From assembly GCA_016195025.1 (NCBI GenBank), contig JACQAL010000018.1, forward strand, positions 1-64,000: a stretch of DNA of 64,000 bases, read 5' to 3'. The notes beneath the pieces were generated by a model. It was not told where the DNA came from and did no database searches. It saw nothing but the letters and a program-made list of their open reading frames with translations. The translations under genes were made by a program, and so were the position numbers. Position 1 is the first letter of the stretch, and the number at the start of each line of letters is the position of its first letter. Positions 49,794 through 56,670 of this stretch are shown here, in pieces. This stretch comes from Bacteroidota bacterium. Its GTDB lineage: Bacteria > Bacteroidota > Bacteroidia > Palsa-948.

Positions 49794-51046
49794 TTATCCG
49801 TGATTACTAATTTCCCTGTGCCGAGAACCTCACCTGCCCCTTGTCCCTTGTCCCCTGTTACTTTATAGAAATAAATTCCGCTTGCGAGATTGTCGCGGTG
49901 AAAAGTAACTGACTGCCCGCTGATATTTTTTATTTCTTTTACCTGTTGCCCGAAACAATTGTAAACTGTGAGGGTTGCGTTATGAAAAAAATTGTCTGAC
50001 TGCAAAACTGTCTGCGAAGAAAAAGGATTCGGGAAAATATTTTTGATAAAGACATTTTCTTGAATATTATTTATTCCTGTTACAGTATCAGGCGTGTATT
50101 CCCAAAAGTCATTATATCCTATAGTAAAACCAATATCACCTCCCATTCCCATGTACCCCTTATTACCGATAGAAAAGCCGGTAGCAGACCTTGTTGCCAT
50201 CCCTGGATAATTTGCTTTTTGTGCCCATGTGTTAGTCGCTTGGTCCCATTCCAAAAAATCTTTATATGCTCCTGAACCATCTGCGCCTATACCAATATAT
50301 CCTTTTGCTTTAACTGAAAAACCAGTGCATGTAAATCGTGGTGTTACCGGAACATTTGCTTTCTGTGTCCATGTATCAGAAGTAGTATCATATTCCCAAA
50401 AATCATTGTAATTGCCGGAACCTGTTCCTGTTCCGATGTAGCCCTTATTCCCTATAGAAAAACCGACAGCATAAGTTCTTCCCCCGCCAACGCTGTCAAT
50501 GCTTGCTTTTTTTGTCCATGTATTGGTTGCCTGGTTCCATTCCCAAAAATCAAAGTATAAGATAAAACCATCATCGCCAGCTCCAATATATCCTTTGTTG
50601 CCTATAGAAAATCCAATTGCCTCTCCTCTTTTATAGTTATTGCCAAAACTCGCCTTTTGCGCCCATGTATTTGTTGCTTGGTCCCATTCCCATAAGTCAC
50701 TGTAAAATGTATTTACATTTAAAGCCCCTGTACTGATATATCCTTTAGTCCCTATTGAAAAACCGACAGCCAACCACCTATTACCACCGCCAAAGTTTGC
50801 TTTTTGAGTCCATGTATTATAAGTGGGCGAAGCAGTATCTCCATCCCATTCCCAAAAATCTTGAAAAGCACTCGTTCCTCCACCTGTACCGACATAACCT
50901 TTTAAGCCGATGCTAAATCCAACTGCTCCAACTCTTCCAGCAGCAGGCAAGGATGCTTTTTGCGTCCAAGTTCCTTGCGCAATTGTCGGAATATGCGCAA
51001 CTGTCAAGCAGAAAAAAACTGTGGAGAGGGGAAGAAATTTTTTCAT
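49790..51046 (-). CDS. T9SS-exported Kelch-like propeller protein
   Basis: A 418-residue protein. The start at 51046 gives the signal peptide (LSTVFFCLTVAHIPTIAQ) and is backed by a TATATTTG box 5 nt upstream. The body is six Kelch-like blades of about 50 residues: WTQKAxx, GFSIGxKGYIGxG, then DFWEWDxATNTW. This implies a six-bladed propeller for ligand binding. The C-terminal 80 residues are a T9SS sorting domain (IFPNPFSSQTVLQS, LTVYNCFGQQVKEI, LASGIYFYKV, GKLVITDN). The last part carries DKGQGAGEV, encoded by a 7-bp repeat. The repeat design differs from the propeller protein at 9.4 kb. Confidence 0.85.
   Translation of the reverse strand: MKKFLPLSTVFFCLTVAHIPTIAQGTWTQKASLPAAGRVGAVGFSIGLKGYVGTGGGTSAFQDFWEWDGDTASPTYNTWTQKANFGGGNRWLAVGFSIGTKGYISTGALNVNTFYSDLWEWDQATNTWAQKASFGNNYKRGEAIGFSIGNKGYIGAGDDGFILYFDFWEWNQATNTWTKKASIDSVGGGRTYAVGFSIGNKGYIGTGTGSGNYNDFWEYDTTSDTWTQKANVPVTPRFTCTGFSVKAKGYIGIGADGSGAYKDFLEWDQATNTWAQKANYPGMATRSATGFSIGNKGYMGMGGDIGFTIGYNDFWEYTPDTVTGINNIQENVFIKNIFPNPFSSQTVLQSDNFFHNATLTVYNCFGQQVKEIKNISGQSVTFHRDNLASGIYFYKVTGDKGQGAGEVLGTGKLVITDN
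49838..49858. repeat. 7-bp tandem repeat in a T9SS gene
   Basis: CCCTTGT, CCCTTGT, CCCCTGT on the plus strand, translated on the minus strand as GDKGQG within the sorting domain. Confidence 0.75.
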
Positions 51047-51051
51047 TAGGA

Positions 51052-51059
51052 CAAATATA
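51052..51059 (-). promoter_or_regulatory. -7 promoter box 5 nt before the Kelch-like gene
   Basis: TATATTTG on the minus strand followed by TCCTA and the ATG at 51046. Confidence 0.6.
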
Positions 51060-51143
51060 CAACTTCCGCAAACATTTCCTATTCGCTTTAACTTCTTCCA
51101 ACACGCTGCGTAATCATTGCGCTGTTGCGCGCGGGCATTCCGG

Positions 51144-51228
51144 CTCATGTTTGAGGCATTGTGCTTGCAACGGGAGGAATTCCCGCTCATGTTTGAGGCA
51201 TTGCGCTTGCAGCGGAAGGAATTCCCGT
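51144..51228. repeat. 42-bp direct repeats
   Basis: A unit with CTCATGTTTGAGGCATTG, GCTTGCA and CGG-AGGAATTCCCG occurs at 51144 and 51186, with a decayed third start near 51228. The period is 42 bp. It is GC-richer than the surroundings. No gene is seen in it. Confidence 0.7.
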
Positions 51229-51261
51229 TCTTCCGTAAGGCATTTCACAAACACATTAGCC

Positions 51262-51283
51262 GTTATGGGTGAACACTCATAAC
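51262..51283. promoter_or_regulatory. Palindrome 1 upstream of the 240-aa gene
   Basis: GTTATGGGTG-AA-CACTCATAAC: 10-bp arms with one mismatch. A second, related palindrome lies at 51451, and GTGAACACTCATAAC here is the exact inverse of GTTATGAGTGTTCAC there. The pair could be a looped operator. Confidence 0.5.
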
Positions 51284-51362
51284 ATTTTGGAACAACATTA
51301 CAGCACTTAGCATGCTTGTTATTTGCTTAAAACTCTTTCTGACTGGCTTCCGCTGAAATGTT

Positions 51363-51370
51363 TACCTTTG
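51363..51370 (+). promoter_or_regulatory. -7 promoter box 4 nt before a small ORF
   Basis: TACCTTTG, four bases before the ATG at 51375; probably the promoter of the small ORF and the 240-residue gene behind it. Confidence 0.5.
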
Positions 51371-51374
51371 CAGC

Positions 51375-51509
51375 ATGCTTGTTTCAGAACGAAAACAACA
51401 CCCGCAATGTCTTAAACAAGAACGGGAGTGTTCTAATCTATTTGCGCAAAGTTATGAGTGTTCACTCACATTACTTCAGATGATTACTAAATCACTTATC
51501 ACACACTAA
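51375..51509 (+). CDS. Possible 44-residue leader ORF
   Basis: ATG at 51375 opens a 44-codon frame (starting MLVSERKQHPQCLKQERECS) that stops 2 nt before the next gene. Its -7 box lies 4 nt upstream, the same geometry as several real genes here. The peptide has three Cys and no signal. The second of two palindromes (51451-51474) lies within it. It could be a small gene, a leader peptide or untranslated 5' RNA. Confidence 0.35.
   Translation: MLVSERKQHPQCLKQERECSNLFAQSYECSLTLLQMITKSLITH
51451..51474. promoter_or_regulatory. Palindrome 2 upstream of the 240-aa gene
   Basis: GTTATGAGTG-TT-CACTCACATTAC: a perfect TGAGTG/CACTCA core with weaker flanks. It is the inverted partner of palindrome 1 at 51262 and lies downstream of the candidate promoter, so it could also act as an RNA hairpin. 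Confidence 0.45.
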
Positions 51510-51511
51510 AA

Positions 51512-52234
51512 ATGCCTGACGAATCAAGAATTCCGCGTAATTTGGGTGAGTATGTACGGTATATGACTCGCACCACCCATTTTTTGAATGCCCCTTCGCT
51601 CACTTCCTTCAAGGGAAAGAACTGGGAACGATTTAACTGGGAAGAAACAGAACGCGCACAATGGGAATCATTCGCCAAAACGGCTGACGAATGGTTTAAA
51701 CTCTATTCCAATCCGGCAGTCCGCACCACCGCGGTGAAGAATATGCTCGTTGATGTGCAGCGCGACACGGTGAAATACAACCAACAGCAAAAACTGCTTG
51801 ACCGCATTGCTTCCAATCCCAACCGAACCGTTACTTCCGATTTTTCTTTGTTCCGCATAAAGCGCGGAAGCCCGCTTGAAAAAATCAAGCGCACCGTGCA
51901 CACCGCATCAATAGACGAAGCGCCTATGGTGGCGTTAAAAGGACAGGGCGGTGGCGCCATAAAAGTTTTCTGCCGAACGGTTACAGGCACCGGGCGCGGG
52001 CACCGGCATAAACTTTCAAACAGCGTGCTCATTGCATACGCGATAGGAAGAACTCCTCCCGCGAGCGTGGATGCCTGCACCCTGAAGCACATCAGCACAC
52101 GCGCAAAGTTTTTTCTCCGGCTCGACTATAAAGAACGGGGAAACCGCATTTATCTTTTCGCGCGGTGGTACAATACCAAACATCCTGAACTGGCAGGACC
52201 CTGGAGCGAAATGCATCAATCGGTAATATACTGA
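51512..52234 (+). CDS. Conserved hypothetical protein (240 aa)
   Basis: A 240-residue soluble protein. The N-terminal half is helical (PRNLGEYVRYMTRTTHFLN, NWEETERAQWESFAKTADEW, NPAVRTTAVKNMLVDVQ). The C-terminal half is beta-rich (IKVFCRTVTGTGRGHR, TRAKFFLRLDYKERGNRIYLFARWYN) and ends GPWSEMHQSVIY. The ending resembles fibronectin-III-like tails of a family of uncharacterised proteins in environmental Bacteroidota that share the PxxR-IPRN start. It has no signal peptide or sorting domain. The paired palindromes upstream suggest regulated expression. It converges on the tRNA-like RNA, whose predicted end lies 3 nt from this stop. Confidence 0.6.
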   Translation: MPDESRIPRNLGEYVRYMTRTTHFLNAPSLTSFKGKNWERFNWEETERAQWESFAKTADEWFKLYSNPAVRTTAVKNMLVDVQRDTVKYNQQQKLLDRIASNPNRTVTSDFSLFRIKRGSPLEKIKRTVHTASIDEAPMVALKGQGGGAIKVFCRTVTGTGRGHRHKLSNSVLIAYAIGRTPPASVDACTLKHISTRAKFFLRLDYKERGNRIYLFARWYNTKHPELAGPWSEMHQSVIY

Positions 52235-52237
52235 TTG

Positions 52238-52406
52238 CTGTAGGGGAAGGGTTCGAACCTCCACGAGGAGATTAGCCGCAGCACAAAGAAGAGTGGTCAA
52301 CCCTGGTCATCCCGATAAAATACAGGGACGGCTCTATGCTGTGTTTGTTTCTTTTTCCTCACCCCCGAGACAAGAGGGCATGTCTGCCTTGTTTCATCAC
52401 CCCACA
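52238..52406 (-). ncRNA. tRNA-like RNA with a 99-nt variable region
   Basis: On the minus strand 169 nt fold as a class II tRNA. Acceptor: TGTGGGG (52406-52400) with CCCTACA (52245-52239), seven pairs including one G-U, then discriminator G. D arm: ATG/CAT with a 12-nt GG-containing loop. Anticodon-like arm: CCCTC/GGGGG around TTGTCTC (GTC in the anticodon position, U at 37). T arm: GGAGG-TTCGAAC-CCTTC. A 99-nt segment replaces the variable arm. It is closed by GAGGA/TCCTC, with AGCCG/CGGCT and CCCTG/CAGGG inside, and CAGCA/TGCTG, which would cross as a pseudoknot. No CCA is encoded. It has its own -7 box upstream. It could be a decayed tRNA-Leu with an insertion, or a functional tRNA-like RNA. 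Confidence 0.6.
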
Positions 52407-52428
52407 GTATTTTAAAAAGAACACGAGG

Positions 52429-52436
52429 CAAAAGTA
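52429..52436 (-). promoter_or_regulatory. -7 promoter box for the tRNA-like RNA
   Basis: TACTTTTG on the minus strand, 22 nt before the predicted mature 5' end at 52406. This leaves a short leader that RNase P could remove. Confidence 0.5.
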
Positions 52437-52478
52437 GAAACAGTTTTCGTTCATTATATATACTTTAACAATTTAGAA

Positions 52479-52530
52479 TAATTATTATACTTATTGTAAT
52501 AAATAATTACTTTTGTTGTAATTATTATAA
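52479..52530 (+). promoter_or_regulatory. Operator/promoter region of the Lrp-type gene
   Basis: TAATTATTATA occurs at 52479 and again at 52519 (40 bp apart). Between them is the palindrome GTAAT-aaata-ATTAC (52496-52510), overlapping a TACTTTTG -7 box (52508-52515) 21 nt before the ATG. Helically phased AT-rich sites fit Lrp/AsnC autoregulation. Confidence 0.45.
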
Positions 52531-52536
52531 AGTAGT

Positions 52537-53016
52537 ATGAAAGAACAAAAAGAAAATTACCAGATTGACAATGTGGACAGGAAAATAATTTCCTTCCTGA
52601 TGAAAGATGCCATGATGCCGTACACCGAAATCGGTCATCGCGTTCTCATGTCAAGCGGAACCATTCATGTGCGCATGAATAATCTTCAGAAAGAAGGAAT
52701 CGTGAAAGGAACTTCGCTGGTTTTGGATTACGCGAAACTTGGCTATGACCTCACCGCGTTTGTTGGTGTGTATCTTCAGAAAGGTTCCATCTACGATAAA
52801 GTAATCAAGCGGCTGGAAAAAATTCCCGAAGTGGTAGAAGCGCATTACACCACGGGCGTGTACAGCATCTTTATGAAAATTGTTTGTCGGAACACCGAAC
52901 ACCTGCGCGAAGTGCTGAATGAAAAAGTTCAGTCGGTAGAAGGAATTGACAGAACGGAAACAATTATTTCGCTGGAAGAAAGTATTAAAAGAGATGTGGA
53001 ATTAACCAAAGAGTAA
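52537..53016 (+). CDS. Lrp/AsnC-family transcriptional regulator
   Basis: A 159-residue regulator. The N-terminal winged helix (about 8-60) has NVDRKIISFLMKDAMMPYTEIGHRV and SSGTIHVRMNNLQKEGIVKG. The C-terminal RAM/AsnC domain (about 68-150) has LTAFVGVYLQKGS, KRLEKIPEVVEAHYTTGVYSIFMKIVCRN and VEGIDRTETIISLEES, which normally binds an amino acid and builds octamers. Targets and effector are unknown; its own promoter region has symmetrical AT-rich sites. It converges on radA with a 15-bp overlap. The tRNA-like RNA is transcribed divergently from this gene. Confidence 0.92.
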   Translation: MKEQKENYQIDNVDRKIISFLMKDAMMPYTEIGHRVLMSSGTIHVRMNNLQKEGIVKGTSLVLDYAKLGYDLTAFVGVYLQKGSIYDKVIKRLEKIPEVVEAHYTTGVYSIFMKIVCRNTEHLREVLNEKVQSVEGIDRTETIISLEESIKRDVELTKE

Positions 53017-54366
53017 TCGAAATACATCCTCCACTTTTCCAACCGAAGTAATTTTAATCTTAAAACTTTTCTGATTCAATCCTTTCAGGTTATATTTCGA
53101 AATAAAAATTTGCTCAAACCCAAGTTTTTCCGCTTCTGAAATTCTGCTTTCAATTCTGTTCACAGGACGAATCTCCCCGCTCAAACCAACTTCCGCACAG
53201 AAACAATATTTCTGAGAGATAGGAATATCTTCACTGGAAGAAAGCACTGCGCAAATCACGGCAAGATCAATCGCAGGGTCTTCCACTTTTATTCCGCCTG
53301 CTACATTTAAGAAAACATCTTTGAGTCCGAGTTTGAATCCGCAACGCTTTTCCAAAACGGCAAGAAGCATGGATAATCTTTTTGTATCGAAACCGGTTGC
53401 GGTGCGCTGCGGAGTTCCATACACAGCAGAACTCACGAGCGTTTGAAGTTCAATCAGCATCGGGCGGATTCCTTCCATCATGGTAGCAATCGCAACTCCG
53501 CTCACGGGTTCTTCGCGTGCAGTAATTAAAATTTCAGATGGATTGCTCACTTCGCGCAAACCGGTTCCTGTCATTTCATAAATTCCTAATTCATTCGTAG
53601 AACCGAAACGGTTTTTTAAAGTTCGCAGCAACCTATATATATGATGACGGTCGCCTTCGAATTGCAGAACAGTATCCACCATGTGTTCCAAAACTTTTGG
53701 TCCTGCAAGCATTCCGTCTTTTGTAATATGTCCTATGAGAAATACAGGTGTTCCACTTTCTTTCGCAAAGCGCAAAAGTTCTGCGGTGCATTCACGCACC
53801 TGCGAAATGCTTCCTGCCGAAGATTCAATGTGCGCGCTGAACATCGTTTGAATAGAATCTACAATCACAAAATTCGGTTCGAGTAGTTCAATCTGCTTGA
53901 AAATATTTTGCATACTCGTTTCTGCGAGAATGTAACAGTCGTCATTTTTAATTCCCATTCTTTCCGCGCGCATTCTTATCTGCTGTTCGCTTTCTTCACC
54001 TGAAATGTAAAGTGTTTTGATTTTCTTCTGCTGAAGCGCAATCTGCAACATTAAAGTTGATTTTCCTATTCCCGGTTCTCCTCCAAATAAAACCACCGAG
54101 CCGGGAACAACGCCTCCGCCCAGAACACGATTCAATTCTTTATCGGGAAGTGTAATCCTGATTTCTCCGCTTTGTTCTATCTCAGAAACCTTCAACGGCT
54201 TTGTCGCGCGCTGAGTGCTGGTGCTTCTTCCATTTTTTTTTTCTTCTTTTTGAATTACTTCTTCTACATACGTATTCCACTCCCCGCAAGAAGGACATTT
54301 GCCAATCCATTTTCCGGATTGCGCCCCGCAGTTCTGGCAGAAGAAACTTGTTTTAACTTTTGTCAT
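53002..54366 (-). CDS. radA: DNA repair protein RadA
   Basis: A 454-residue RecA-like branch-migration helicase. It has a C4 zinc finger (CQNCGAQSGKWIGKCPSC), Walker A GGEPGIGKSTLML, Walker B VIVDSIQ, the RadA-specific KNRFG (LKNRFGSTNELG) and a C-terminal Lon-protease-like domain (FLNVAGGIKVEDPAIDLAV, AEVGLSGEIRPVNR). Length is normal. It overlaps the upstream glycosyltransferase gene by 4 bp. Confidence 0.97.
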   Translation of the reverse strand: MTKVKTSFFCQNCGAQSGKWIGKCPSCGEWNTYVEEVIQKEEKKNGRSTSTQRATKPLKVSEIEQSGEIRITLPDKELNRVLGGGVVPGSVVLFGGEPGIGKSTLMLQIALQQKKIKTLYISGEESEQQIRMRAERMGIKNDDCYILAETSMQNIFKQIELLEPNFVIVDSIQTMFSAHIESSAGSISQVRECTAELLRFAKESGTPVFLIGHITKDGMLAGPKVLEHMVDTVLQFEGDRHHIYRLLRTLKNRFGSTNELGIYEMTGTGLREVSNPSEILITAREEPVSGVAIATMMEGIRPMLIELQTLVSSAVYGTPQRTATGFDTKRLSMLLAVLEKRCGFKLGLKDVFLNVAGGIKVEDPAIDLAVICAVLSSSEDIPISQKYCFCAEVGLSGEIRPVNRIESRISEAEKLGFEQIFISKYNLKGLNQKSFKIKITSVGKVEDVFRLLFG

Positions 54367-55880
54367 TCTTGAACTTTGTAAATATACGCAGTATAATTTC
54401 TGTTTACAGGATTGAGTTTGTAAATAAACCGGTCCATAAAATCAGGTTCAATAATCGTATCGAGTTTAATATCCGGAAAACATTTTTTGAAATTTAAAAC
54501 GCGCTGCTCTATATTTTCTTCATCAAAGAAGATTACATAGTTCGGCATATAATTTTTATAGCGGTGCGTCATGTAACAAAGTGTGTCAATTGTTTTTTCC
54601 CTGGTAACTCCCAGCGGATATCCAACCCCGTTATACCATTTGCCAAGATAAAAATAAGGAGGCATGGTGTAATCATCCTGGTTGCTTTCTTCCACTACTA
54701 GTTGCCTGAAATCTTTTTTATGGGAAAGATATATCATTGATTCCACCCTTGTTTTTTTTGAATAGGAAACCGAAACAACCACAAGCGGAACGAAGTTTAA
54801 TGCCCAGAAAAATATCCAGCAGGAGCGCAGCAGTTTTTTTCTTTTATTCCAGAAGGCAGATGTTTGAACAAAATCCTTCCATCCGATTACTCCGAGAAGA
54901 ATAATGAAAGGAACAATAGGAAAAATAAAACGCTCTTGTTTGTTGGGGAAATAACAATGGAAGGCGAGAAAAATAAAAGTTGGCAGAAAAAGCAATAAAT
55001 ATTTTTTCCAACTTCTGAAAAATCCAAAGAGAAGAAAAAAACTTACTGGTGGAAGCAAGATGCCGAGCAGAAGCGTAAAATACATGTACCATTCCTGAAC
55101 CAAATAATCCCGCGCTGCAGCAATATTATACCGAACATATTCCCGGAATTCCATGAAAGGATGCCCCCACAAAATTTTATCTGTAATCCCCTGAATCATT
55201 ACCATGCAAATAAGCGCACCTGTTCCAAAAATAAATCCTTCTTTCCATTTTTTCTGCACCAATAAAGCAATGCCCAATCCCCCTATGAAAAGCAGCGTTT
55301 GAAAGCGGATGGAGAAAGCAATGCCCGCAATTATTCCTGCAAGAAAAAAATGAAGGAAGAAATTATTTTTATTCGGCTTTAATAACATCCAGGATGAGAG
55401 CATCAGAAAAGGAACGCATACTACTTCAACCAAATTGCGCACGGATAAAAAAGGCATAAACCAATAAATGGCGAGAAGAATTCCAACCATGGCTGCTGTT
55501 TTTTTATCTGATAATAAATTTGCAATGCGGAAACCGAAAACAACTGTGATAAGTGAAAGCATTGCATGAAGAAAACGCACTATGTACATTTTAGTTTGCG
55601 GGTCATTAATTCGCAATGCTTTTAAAACAACAAAAAGAAAATAATGAATTCCCGAATAAAACCAACTATGCCCGCTCGGCTGCGAAACAGAAGAAGGAAG
55701 CCAGTCGTTGTTATCAAAATTATCTGCCCACGATTGAGCCGCCTCTATTACGAGAAAATGGTCATCGTGCATGCCGAATCCCTTGGCAAAAATTACAGAG
55801 AGTAATCTGAAAAAAATCGCAGAAAATAAAATTAAGCGGAGAGGTTTTTCTTCCCAGAGAATTTTCAGCCGCTCAATCAT
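54363..55880 (-). CDS. GT-C glycosyltransferase, Alg9/GT22-like
   Basis: A 505-residue inner-membrane enzyme with about nine membrane helices. The first loop has an acidic pair (GFGMHDDHFLVIEAAQSW), as expected for the catalytic Asp of GT-C enzymes, followed by GHSWFYSGIHYF. Later FPNKQERFIFPIVPFI matches the GT22/Alg9-type motif H/N-K-x-E-R-F-x-x-P. Such enzymes transfer a sugar from a lipid-phosphate donor on the periplasmic face. It lies between rfaE2 (12 nt upstream) and radA, pointing to an envelope glycan role. The sugar is unknown. Confidence 0.8.
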   Translation of the reverse strand: MIERLKILWEEKPLRLILFSAIFFRLLSVIFAKGFGMHDDHFLVIEAAQSWADNFDNNDWLPSSVSQPSGHSWFYSGIHYFLFVVLKALRINDPQTKMYIVRFLHAMLSLITVVFGFRIANLLSDKKTAAMVGILLAIYWFMPFLSVRNLVEVVCVPFLMLSSWMLLKPNKNNFFLHFFLAGIIAGIAFSIRFQTLLFIGGLGIALLVQKKWKEGFIFGTGALICMVMIQGITDKILWGHPFMEFREYVRYNIAAARDYLVQEWYMYFTLLLGILLPPVSFFLLFGFFRSWKKYLLLFLPTFIFLAFHCYFPNKQERFIFPIVPFIILLGVIGWKDFVQTSAFWNKRKKLLRSCWIFFWALNFVPLVVVSVSYSKKTRVESMIYLSHKKDFRQLVVEESNQDDYTMPPYFYLGKWYNGVGYPLGVTREKTIDTLCYMTHRYKNYMPNYVIFFDEENIEQRVLNFKKCFPDIKLDTIIEPDFMDRFIYKLNPVNRNYTAYIYKVQE

Positions 55881-55891
55881 TCAGGAAAAAA

Positions 55892-56386
55892 TTAGGAGGA
55901 CTTGATTCGCTTTTCAATCGCGGTGGTAGAATACCCTTCTACGAAGGGAATAATCACAACCTCTCCGCCTTTCGCTTTCACTATATCAGCGCCAATGATT
56001 TCATTTTCTTTCCAATCACCTCCTTTCACCAAAACATTCGGCTGAACAATTTTTATCAGTTCGAGTGGAGTGTCTTCATGAAAAATGGTAATTGCTTCCA
56101 CAAACTGAAGCGCGGAAAGAATCAGCGCACGGTCATTTTCATTTTGTATCGGGCGGTTTTTTCCTTTACCTAATTTTTTCACGGAGAAATCTGAATTCAA
56201 GCCGATGATGAGAATATCACCAAGGTCGGATGCTTTGCTGAGATAATCAATGTGTCCGTGATGAAGAAGGTCGAAACATCCGTTGGTGAAAACAGTTTTA
56301 TAGTCCTTCATTCTCCAAACATGGAGATTGCGTTGAAGTTGTTCGAGTGGAACAATTTTTTGCCTGATGATTTCAAGATTTGTCAT
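55892..56386 (-). CDS. rfaE2: Heptose-1-phosphate adenylyltransferase (RfaE2-like)
   Basis: A 164-residue cytidylyltransferase-fold enzyme. The nucleotide-binding FTNGCFDLLHHGHIDYL holds the HxGH motif (HHGH); GLNSDFSVKKLGKGKNRP and QFVEAITIFHEDTPLELI follow, then VKGGDWKENEIIGAD. It corresponds to the second half of HldE and would make ADP-D-glycero-beta-D-manno-heptose for the LPS core. The kinase half is not adjacent. It is the first gene of the rfaE2-GT22-radA unit. A TATCTTTG box lies 10 nt upstream. Confidence 0.9.
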   Translation of the reverse strand: MTNLEIIRQKIVPLEQLQRNLHVWRMKDYKTVFTNGCFDLLHHGHIDYLSKASDLGDILIIGLNSDFSVKKLGKGKNRPIQNENDRALILSALQFVEAITIFHEDTPLELIKIVQPNVLVKGGDWKENEIIGADIVKAKGGEVVIIPFVEGYSTTAIEKRIKSS

Positions 56387-56396
56387 AAAGAGGTTT

Positions 56397-56404
56397 CAAA
56401 GATA
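56397..56404 (-). promoter_or_regulatory. -7 promoter box before rfaE2
   Basis: TATCTTTG on the minus strand, 10 nt before the rfaE2 ATG. Confidence 0.5.
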
Positions 56405-56443
56405 GAGGAATTATGTAATTTCGCCCGTCAAATTTATTTAATA

Positions 56444-56668
56444 ATGACAAAAAAAATTATTGTGCTTGATGCTCCGGTAAAAGCCAAGGATAAAACCCCT
56501 GTGTGGTGGAAGCTTGGAAAATATTTTATTCACCAGGAAAATATCCGCTCCATTAAGCGCAAAGGAAAAGGAACAGCAATAACTTTTTTTCACGGAGATG
56601 ATTTGCTCGTGAATGTGAAGTATGACAAACTTGAAATTCTTTTGCCTTCTGATAAAAATGCCGTTTGA
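56444..56668 (+). CDS. Small conserved protein before recG (74 aa)
   Basis: A 74-residue protein. I start it at 56444 (MTKKIIVLDAPVKAKDKT), because the longer frame overlaps rfaE2 antisense. The protein is beta-rich with basic and aromatic residues (WWKLGKYFIHQENIRSIKRKGKGTAITFFHGDDL), compatible with a small nucleic-acid- or ligand-binding barrel. I do not recognise it. It ends 2 nt before the recG start, so the two are probably co-translated. Confidence 0.6.
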   Translation: MTKKIIVLDAPVKAKDKTPVWWKLGKYFIHQENIRSIKRKGKGTAITFFHGDDLLVNVKYDKLEILLPSDKNAV

Positions 56669-56670
56669 GG

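Noticed and set aside
51144-51228. Possible CRISPR-like array
   Set aside because: Only two to three adjoining 42-bp copies with no unique spacers and no cas genes.
52238-52406. Interpretation as tmRNA
   Set aside because: It has an anticodon-like arm and is only 169 nt. The one short frame (MPSCLGG... ending TNTA) does not resemble a degradation tag, and the usual tmRNA 5' sequence is absent.
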